Assembly (NCBI GenBank): GCA_028694545.1
Contig: JAQVKV010000028.1
Coordinates: forward strand, 1-10,958
Length of the DNA stretch: 10,958 nt
Reading direction: 5' to 3'
Origin: Zavarzinia sp.
GTDB taxonomy: Bacteria; Pseudomonadota; Alphaproteobacteria; Zavarziniales; Zavarziniaceae
Shown here: piece by piece, positions 6,751 to 10,958 of the stretch
Layout: every line of letters starts with the position of its first letter
Numbering within the stretch: position 1 is the stretch's first letter
Program-made: the position numbers and the translations under genes
Notes under the pieces: generated by a model
Told to the model about the DNA's origin: nothing
The model's input: the letters and a program-made list of their open reading frames with translations, nothing else
The model's database searches: none

Positions 6751-8037
6751 TCAGGCCGTCATCTCGAAGCGGATCGGCACATGCTTCGGTCCGCAGACGA
6801 ATTCGGATTCGGCCATCGAGCCCTCGCCGGCCATCTCGAGCGACTTCAGACGCGGAATAACCTCTTCCCAGAAGCATTTCATCTCGAGCCGCGCCAGATG
6901 CTGGCCAAGGCAGATATGCGAGCCGTAACCAAAGCCGATGTGGCGGTTGGGCGAGCGCGCGGGATCGAAGACCTGCGGATTCTCGAAGGCGTCCTCGTCC
7001 CGGTTGCCGGAGATGTAGGACAGATATAGAAGGTCGCCCTTCTTGATCTGGCGCCCGCGCAGGACATAGTCCTCCTTCGCCGAACGGACAAACTGCTGCA
7101 CCGGCGAGGCCCAGCGGATCGATTCCTCGACGAAGCCGGCGATCAGCTTCGGATCGTCCTGCAGGCGCTTCAGCAGCGCCGGATCTTCCGCCAGCTTCCA
7201 CATGGAGGTCGCCGTCGTCGCCGAAGTCGTGTCGTGCCCGGCCGAGGACAGGATGGCGAAATAGGAGATCATCGCCCGATCTTCCATCGGGCAACCGCGC
7301 ACCTTGCCATTGGCGACGAGGGAGGCCACGTCATCGCGCGGACAGCCCCTGCGGTCGGCGATCACCTTGTCGTAATATTCCTTGAATTCGGCATAGACGA
7401 TATCCCAGGTCTTGATGATCTCGCCGGGGTCCGTCGGGTCCGAACCCGGGCGCTTCAGGTCGGGATCAGCATAGGTGAACAGCCACTGCGTCAGGCGCAG
7501 CATCTTGGCGTGATCCTCCTCGGGGATACCGATCACGTTCATCACCACCTCGAGCGGATAATAGAAGGCGAGGTCCCAGGCAAAATCGCACTCAGGCGCC
7601 ATCGCGGCCAGCTTGTCCGCGTATTTCCTGGCCATGACCCGGACCTTGGGTTCCAGGGCCTTGATCATCTGCGGCATGAACTGTCCCGCCGTGACATTGC
7701 GGTAGTCCGTGTGCTCGGGCTCGTCCATGTGAACGAGGGTGCGGAAGATATGCGGCAGGCCACCGGTATAGTCCCGCATCATCTTTTCGGCATATTGGGA
7801 GGCCAGCGTCTTCGACCGATCCGCGCTCAGGAACAGTTCGTCCTGGCGGGTAATCTCCCGAATATCCTCATATTTAGTGACGATCCAGTGAGGGTCGTAG
7901 CCCGGAACCTCGGCGATCGACAGGGGATAGTCACGGCGAAGCGTGGTGAAAATTTCCTGAATCTTTTCGCGGCTGCCAAAGGTCTGCGGCGCGAAGACCG
8001 GCGCGACGAGGTCGACCGGAATCTTCAGATTTTCCAT
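6751..8037 (-). CDS. Cytochrome P450, CYP108 (P450terp)-like monooxygenase
   Basis: This 428-residue soluble bacterial P450 inserts one oxygen atom into a hydrophobic substrate. The I-helix oxygen-activation motif is AGHDTT (266-271) with the acid-alcohol pair Asp269/Thr270. The ExxR motif is Glu305-Ser-Ile-Arg308. The heme loop is FGYGSHICLG (369-378) with Cys376 as the thiolate ligand. Blocks such as GYDPHWIVTKYEDI, GLPHIF, ECDFAWDLAFYYPL, HICLGQHLARLEMK and the C-terminal GPKHVPIRF match P450terp (CYP108A1, alpha-terpineol hydroxylase) as I recall it, and the length is about the same. Known CYP108 members act on terpenoids and alkyl-aromatics, so a monoterpenoid or branched or cyclic hydrocarbon is the likely substrate. 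It is the first gene of the train, with GGGAGG ten bases before the ATG at 8037. A CYP153 alkane hydroxylase was considered because of the alk-type neighbours, but the motifs fit CYP108 better. Confidence 0.9.
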   Translation of the reverse strand: MENLKIPVDLVAPVFAPQTFGSREKIQEIFTTLRRDYPLSIAEVPGYDPHWIVTKYEDIREITRQDELFLSADRSKTLASQYAEKMMRDYTGGLPHIFRTLVHMDEPEHTDYRNVTAGQFMPQMIKALEPKVRVMARKYADKLAAMAPECDFAWDLAFYYPLEVVMNVIGIPEEDHAKMLRLTQWLFTYADPDLKRPGSDPTDPGEIIKTWDIVYAEFKEYYDKVIADRRGCPRDDVASLVANGKVRGCPMEDRAMISYFAILSSAGHDTTSATTATSMWKLAEDPALLKRLQDDPKLIAGFVEESIRWASPVQQFVRSAKEDYVLRGRQIKKGDLLYLSYISGNRDEDAFENPQVFDPARSPNRHIGFGYGSHICLGQHLARLEMKCFWEEVIPRLKSLEMAGEGSMAESEFVCGPKHVPIRFEMTA

Positions 8038-8052
8038 TTTGTTTTTTCCTCC

Positions 8053-8068
8053 CGGATATCGACGGATA
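8053..8068 (+). repeat. Two direct CGGATA repeats spaced 10 bp
   Basis: CGGATA occurs at 8053-8058 and again at 8063-8068, exactly one helical turn apart. TATC-GACG-GATA (8057-8068) also forms a small inverted repeat within it. The pair lies just upstream of the P450 ribosome-binding site and shares the GGATA core with the palindrome at 8132-8145. It is a candidate protein-binding site; chance occurrence cannot be excluded. Confidence 0.3.
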
Positions 8069-8131
8069 CCAGTTACGCGGCTCCGCTTTGGATCAATCTA
8101 ATCGTGCCTCCCCGCACTTCACTGACCGAAA

Positions 8132-8145
8132 GGATAGTTCTATCC
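8132..8145. promoter_or_regulatory. Candidate operator: perfect inverted repeat GGATAG-TT-CTATCC
   Basis: GGATAG (8132-8137) and CTATCC (8140-8145) form a perfect dyad with a 2-base centre, about 50 bases before the SDR start and 95 bases before the P450 start. This is a suitable position for a dimeric regulator controlling one or both divergent units. The LuxR/MalT-type regulator encoded nearby is one possible ligand, but no direct evidence links them. Confidence 0.35.
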
Positions 8146-8195
8146 CCGTGCCCTTCCGCTAGATCTGGCTCCCACAACGACGGGAGGAAACCGGC

Positions 8196-9026
8196 ATGAT
8201 CACGGAGCTTTTCAACGCGAATCTGCTGAAAGGGCAGACAGCCTTCATCACAGGAGGCGGCAGCGGCGTGAACCTCGCCATCGGCCGGGCCTTCGCGGCA
8301 CTCGGCGCGCGCATCGGAATCTGTGGCCGTACCGAGGAACGCCTGGCGAGCGGGCGTGCGACGCTCGAGGCCCTCGGCGCCGAGGTTTTCACGGCGGTCG
8401 CCGACGTGCGTGATCCGGACGCGGTGCAAGCCGCCCTCGATGGCTGCAAGGCGGCGCTCGGTCCCGTCTCCATCCTCGTCTGCGGCGCCGCCGGCAATTT
8501 CGTCGCCCCGGCCGAGGCTATCAGCGCCAAGGGCTTCCGCACCGTCGTCGAGATCGATCTTCTCGGCAGCTTCCACGCCACCCGCGCGGCCTTCGACCAA
8601 TTGCGCGAGACAAAGGGCAACATCCTCTTCGTCTCGGGCGGGCAATCCTTCGTACCCTTCGCGTTCCAGGCCCATGTCGGCGCTGCCAAGGCCGGCATCG
8701 ACAATCTGATGCAGAATCTTGCCCTCGAATGGGGCCGTTACGGCATTCGTTGCAACAGCATCGTACCGGGCCCCGTGAAGGATACGGAAGGCATGAAGCG
8801 CCTCGGCGGCGAGGCCGAACCCAGCCTCTGGAACGAGATGACGCCGCTGGGCCGCATGGCCGAACAGGAGGAGATCGGTCAGGCCGCAGCCTTCCTCGCC
8901 TCTCCCCTCGCCTCCTATGTCAGCGGCGCCCGCCTCTGTGTCGACGGCGGCCAGAACCTGACCGGTTCCACCCTGTTCAACGGCGCGATCGCGCGCGAGC
9001 TGGCCAAGGCCAGAGCGGCGGAATAA
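8196..9026 (+). CDS. SDR-family oxidoreductase, 2,4-dienoyl-CoA reductase (DECR2)-like
   Basis: This 276-residue short-chain dehydrogenase/reductase has a Rossmann fold beginning ITGGGSG (18-24), with Arg45 after the second strand (CGRTEERL), which suggests NADP(H). The stretch CGAAGNFVAPAE (96-107) replaces the usual NNAG. HVGAAKAGIDN (160-170), LALEWGRYGIRCNS (175-188) and PGPVKDTEGMKRLGG (191-205) are characteristic of peroxisomal 2,4-dienoyl-CoA reductases and their bacterial relatives. The classical Tyr of YxxxK is absent (Val161 aligns), while Lys165 remains; this substitution is typical of the DECR2-like group. Such enzymes reduce 2,4-dienoyl-CoA during oxidation of unsaturated acyl chains, consistent with the acyl-CoA genes on the other strand. 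Other SDR activities remain possible. The start at 8196 has GGGAGGA seven bases upstream. It is transcribed divergently from the P450 operon and convergently with the LuxR-type regulator. Confidence 0.85.
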   Translation: MITELFNANLLKGQTAFITGGGSGVNLAIGRAFAALGARIGICGRTEERLASGRATLEALGAEVFTAVADVRDPDAVQAALDGCKAALGPVSILVCGAAGNFVAPAEAISAKGFRTVVEIDLLGSFHATRAAFDQLRETKGNILFVSGGQSFVPFAFQAHVGAAKAGIDNLMQNLALEWGRYGIRCNSIVPGPVKDTEGMKRLGGEAEPSLWNEMTPLGRMAEQEEIGQAAAFLASPLASYVSGARLCVDGGQNLTGSTLFNGAIARELAKARAAE

Positions 9027-9032
9027 GCCGTC

Positions 9033-9061
9033 GGGCGCCTTTCCCCCGGAGAAGGGCGCCC
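9033..9061. terminator. Hairpin between convergent genes (likely bidirectional terminator)
   Basis: GGGCGCCTTT (9033-9042) and AAGGGCGCCC (9052-9061) form a 10-bp stem with one G-T wobble and a 9-base loop. It fills nearly the whole 35-base gap between the SDR stop and the convergent regulator gene, ending directly against the regulator's stop codon (9062-9064). The A/T pairs next to the loop and the lack of a T-run make it a non-canonical terminator, but its position supports a shared 3'-end structure. Confidence 0.55.
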
Positions 9062-10957
9062 CTACTGCAGCATGCCCATCGAGCGGGCCTTGGCGACGGC
9101 GGCGGTGCGGGTCCGAACCTCGAGCTTGTCGTAGATATTGCGCAGGTGCCATTTCACCGTGGGCAGTGAAACGAAGAGCCGTTCGGTGATTTGCTGATTG
9201 GTCATGCCTTGCGAGACCATGGCCAACACCTTGTATTCCTTGCGGCTCAGTTTCGCGCCGGCGCCCGTCCCCTCCTCGCTCGCCTCCTCGCCCGGGACCA
9301 CGTCTTCGTGCGCTCCGCCCGCCAGCGCGAAGGCAAGGGCCGCGGCGCCCGGGTCCAGACTGTCGCGCATCGTCTTCACATGATGCGCGAGCGCCGAGGC
9401 CAGGGGCCGGACGATCGCCGCATGATCGAGAAGGCAACGCCGCAAGCCGAGGGGAGCGCAGACCTCCACCGCCTCCATCAGGGCGCGCAAGGCGAAAGTG
9501 GTTTCGCCGGCGGCATGATGGGCCGCCGCCTTGATGCAGGACGCCAACACCCACCGCCGCAGACGCCCGCCCGAGCGTGTCGCGGTCAGGACGGGCATGA
9601 TCTCGGCGACCGCCCGGCGGGGATTGCCCGAGACGATGCTGCGATAGGCGGTGAGAAGCTTCAGGTTCTCGGCGATTTCCGGCGACGGGGGCTGATCGCC
9701 CTCCGCCTCGGCCTTGCCCTCCGCCTCGCCGATGTCGAGACCGCGCCGCACGTCGTAGTTCAGGTCGAGGATGATTTCCTCGCGCAGGCACTGGATCTGC
9801 AACACGATCGGACTGCCGAAGCGCCGCACCCCCAGGGCCTGGACCTGGCGCAGCAGATCGAGCGCCGCCTGGGGCCCCTTGTCGAGCAGGGTGAGACGCG
9901 CCGCGACCATCCAGCCCGAAAGCGCCACGTCGATATTGCCGTGCTGCGCCACGGTCGAGAGGCTGCGGGCCACGAGCTGGCGCGCCTGATCCAGTTCGTT
10001 CATCTCGTAATAAGCTTCGGCCAGCACCAGTTCGGCCGATCCGCGCATCAACTCTCCGGGCTCCAGGCGACGCAACGCATCCTGGATCACGTCCCGCGCC
10101 GCCACCGGCCTTCCCGTCAGCAGGAAGAACAGGGCCGTCAGGGCCGCGACCCAGGCCGCGCCATAGTCCGACGCCACCTCGGCGATAAGCTGATGCGAGA
10201 CCTCGAACGCCTTGCGCGCGCCCTGCATGTCGAGTTGCGTCCGATGGCACAGGGCCATGGCAACGGCGACCGTGGCACGGTCGAAGGCAAGCCCCGGCGG
10301 ATCGGAGGCCAGCCATTGCCGGCCCAGTGTCATGGCGTCAACATAGCGATGGGAGAAATAGGTGGTGAGGAAGCGCAGCAACCCCACCTGCACACCAAAA
10401 CCCTCCTGCCGCTCCAACCCCTCCATATGTTCCGCGAGAAGGCCGGCCGCCCGGTCATGCGCGCCCGAGAACAGCGCCGCCCAGATCATCCAATAGGCCA
10501 GCGCCGGACGCGCGCGCAGCGCGGGCGGCAGGCGCTCGGCGCAACTGAGGAAACGAGCCGTCTCTCCCTGACGGGTCAGCAATTCCTCCGCCCCTTCCTC
10601 CAGCCAATGGGCGGCCAGCTCGTCCTGACGGGCGCGAAAGGCATAGTCGATCGCGTCGATCCACTCGCCGCGATCGCGGTGCCATTCCGCCGCGCGGCGC
10701 AGGCTCTCGAACAGCGGCCCGTCGCCCTGACGCGATGCCTGGCGAACCAGGAATTCGCGGAACATGGAATGAAGGCGGACCTGATGCCCGCCCCTGTCCA
10801 AGGGGGCCACGAAGAGGTTGCGCTCCTTCATCTCCTCGAAGAGCACGCGCGCATCCGGCCGCAGGGAGACGGCCTCGGCCAGGGAGGCCGAGAAGCGGTC
10901 GAGCGGGCAGATGGACAGCAGGAAGTCCCGCATTGCCGCCGGCAGGGTCCGCAGCAC
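9062..10957 (-). CDS. LuxR/MalT (LAL)-family transcriptional regulator, N-terminus beyond window
   Basis: This partial gene has 631 residues visible and no start in the window; the first visible codon is GTG in the middle of the protein. The first 75 or so residues (VLRTLPAAMRDFLL ... LFVAPLDRGGHQVRLHSMFREFL) match the helical region that follows the NTPase domain in MalT-like activators, so the Walker motifs should lie off the right edge. A long alpha-helical TPR-like region follows. It ends in a LuxR-type helix-turn-helix of about 62 residues (encoded at 9065-9250) with LSRKEYKVLAMVSQGMTNQQI, then TVKWHLRNIYDKLEVRTRT, the DNA-recognition helix. Large regulators of this class are ATP-dependent activators that sense a small molecule through the repeat region. 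Its nearness to the P450 operon and the SDR gene makes it a candidate regulator of both, though it converges on the SDR rather than sharing its promoter. Confidence 0.88.
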   Translation of the reverse strand: MLRTLPAAMRDFLLSICPLDRFSASLAEAVSLRPDARVLFEEMKERNLFVAPLDRGGHQVRLHSMFREFLVRQASRQGDGPLFESLRRAAEWHRDRGEWIDAIDYAFRARQDELAAHWLEEGAEELLTRQGETARFLSCAERLPPALRARPALAYWMIWAALFSGAHDRAAGLLAEHMEGLERQEGFGVQVGLLRFLTTYFSHRYVDAMTLGRQWLASDPPGLAFDRATVAVAMALCHRTQLDMQGARKAFEVSHQLIAEVASDYGAAWVAALTALFFLLTGRPVAARDVIQDALRRLEPGELMRGSAELVLAEAYYEMNELDQARQLVARSLSTVAQHGNIDVALSGWMVAARLTLLDKGPQAALDLLRQVQALGVRRFGSPIVLQIQCLREEIILDLNYDVRRGLDIGEAEGKAEAEGDQPPSPEIAENLKLLTAYRSIVSGNPRRAVAEIMPVLTATRSGGRLRRWVLASCIKAAAHHAAGETTFALRALMEAVEVCAPLGLRRCLLDHAAIVRPLASALAHHVKTMRDSLDPGAAALAFALAGGAHEDVVPGEEASEEGTGAGAKLSRKEYKVLAMVSQGMTNQQITERLFVSLPTVKWHLRNIYDKLEVRTRTAAVAKARSMGMLQ

Positions 10958-10958
10958 C

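Larger units (their letters stand above)
8038..8195. promoter_or_regulatory. Divergent intergenic region with promoters for P450 operon and SDR gene
   Basis: This 158-base gap separates the divergent starts at 8037 (minus) and 8196 (plus). Both genes have good ribosome-binding sites here: GGGAGG at 8048-8053 (minus) and GGGAGGA at 8182-8188 (plus). Promoters for both directions must lie within it or overlap it. I found no strong -35/-10 pair. TTCACT (8118-8123), 17 bases, TATCCC (8141-8146) on plus is a weak candidate. A sigma-54 site was looked for and not supported. Repeated GGATA elements and an inverted repeat suggest regulator binding. Confidence 0.6.

Noticed and set aside
6560-7294. 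A 244-residue protein ending in a rubredoxin domain, as if a fusion
   Set aside because: The first 184 residues are the P450 gene read in another frame. The rubredoxin starts at its own ATG at 6742, just after the P450 stop.
6751-8037. Assignment of the P450 as CYP153 alkane hydroxylase
   Set aside because: This was suggested by the alk-like neighbours, but the heme loop, I-helix and N-terminal blocks fit CYP108/P450terp much better.
8088-8110. Sigma-54 promoter on the minus strand (GGCACG followed by GATTGA)
   Set aside because: The -12 GC element is missing at the required spacing, so only half of the consensus is present.
8073-10316. Very long minus-strand open frame of about 747 codons overlapping the regulator and the SDR gene
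   Set aside because: It is an alternate frame of the LuxR/MalT-type regulator that continues antisense through the SDR gene. Its composition is Arg/Gly/Ala-rich with no recognisable domain, which is typical of GC-rich shadow frames.
1-10958. tRNA, rRNA, CRISPR array, insertion sequence or prophage features
   Set aside because: No cloverleaf-like segment, regular repeat-spacer series, transposase motif or terminal inverted repeat was found on reading both strands.

Overview
The window is GC-rich, and most of it is a compact catabolic locus that looks alphaproteobacterial (gene style, short intercistronic gaps, G/C-heavy third positions). That placement is an inference; no marker gene is present. 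There are nine protein-coding genes and no tRNA, rRNA, CRISPR array or insertion sequence that I can see.

The core is a minus-strand gene train running from 8037 down to 780. In transcription order it encodes a cytochrome P450 of the CYP108 (P450terp) type, a 60-aa rubredoxin, an AlkJ-like FAD-dependent GMC alcohol dehydrogenase, an acyl-CoA dehydrogenase, an AlkK-like acyl-CoA synthetase and a rubredoxin/ferredoxin-type NADH:FAD reductase. Two junctions have a single base between stop and start (TGACATG, TGAGATG), and two others have gaps of 8 and 14 nt. The only larger gap, 61 nt between rubredoxin and alcohol dehydrogenase, holds a strong all-G/C hairpin. A 9-bp stem followed by six T's at 582-626 is a plausible intrinsic terminator for the train. 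It lies directly before a small membrane protein gene (DUF4345-like, 172-570), so it may also act as an attenuator for that gene.

Read together, the genes describe activation and breakdown of a hydrophobic substrate such as a monoterpenoid or an alkyl or branched hydrocarbon. NADH electrons would pass through the FAD reductase and rubredoxin to the P450, which hydroxylates the substrate. The GMC enzyme would oxidise the alcohol, the CoA ligase would activate the acid, and the acyl-CoA dehydrogenase would start beta-oxidation. No aldehyde dehydrogenase is visible. The unusual point is a mixed architecture: a terp-type P450 joined to alk-type downstream enzymes, with rubredoxin where a [2Fe-2S] ferredoxin would be expected.

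On the other side of a 158-bp divergent intergenic region (8038-8195) lies a plus-strand SDR gene resembling 2,4-dienoyl-CoA reductases (8196-9026). It converges on a large LuxR/MalT (LAL)-type regulator (9062 to the window edge, N-terminus missing), with a 10-bp-stem hairpin between them. The divergent region carries a perfect 6+6 inverted repeat and two direct CGGATA repeats spaced one helical turn apart, which are candidate operators. The first 171 bases hold no convincing gene, only hairpins.
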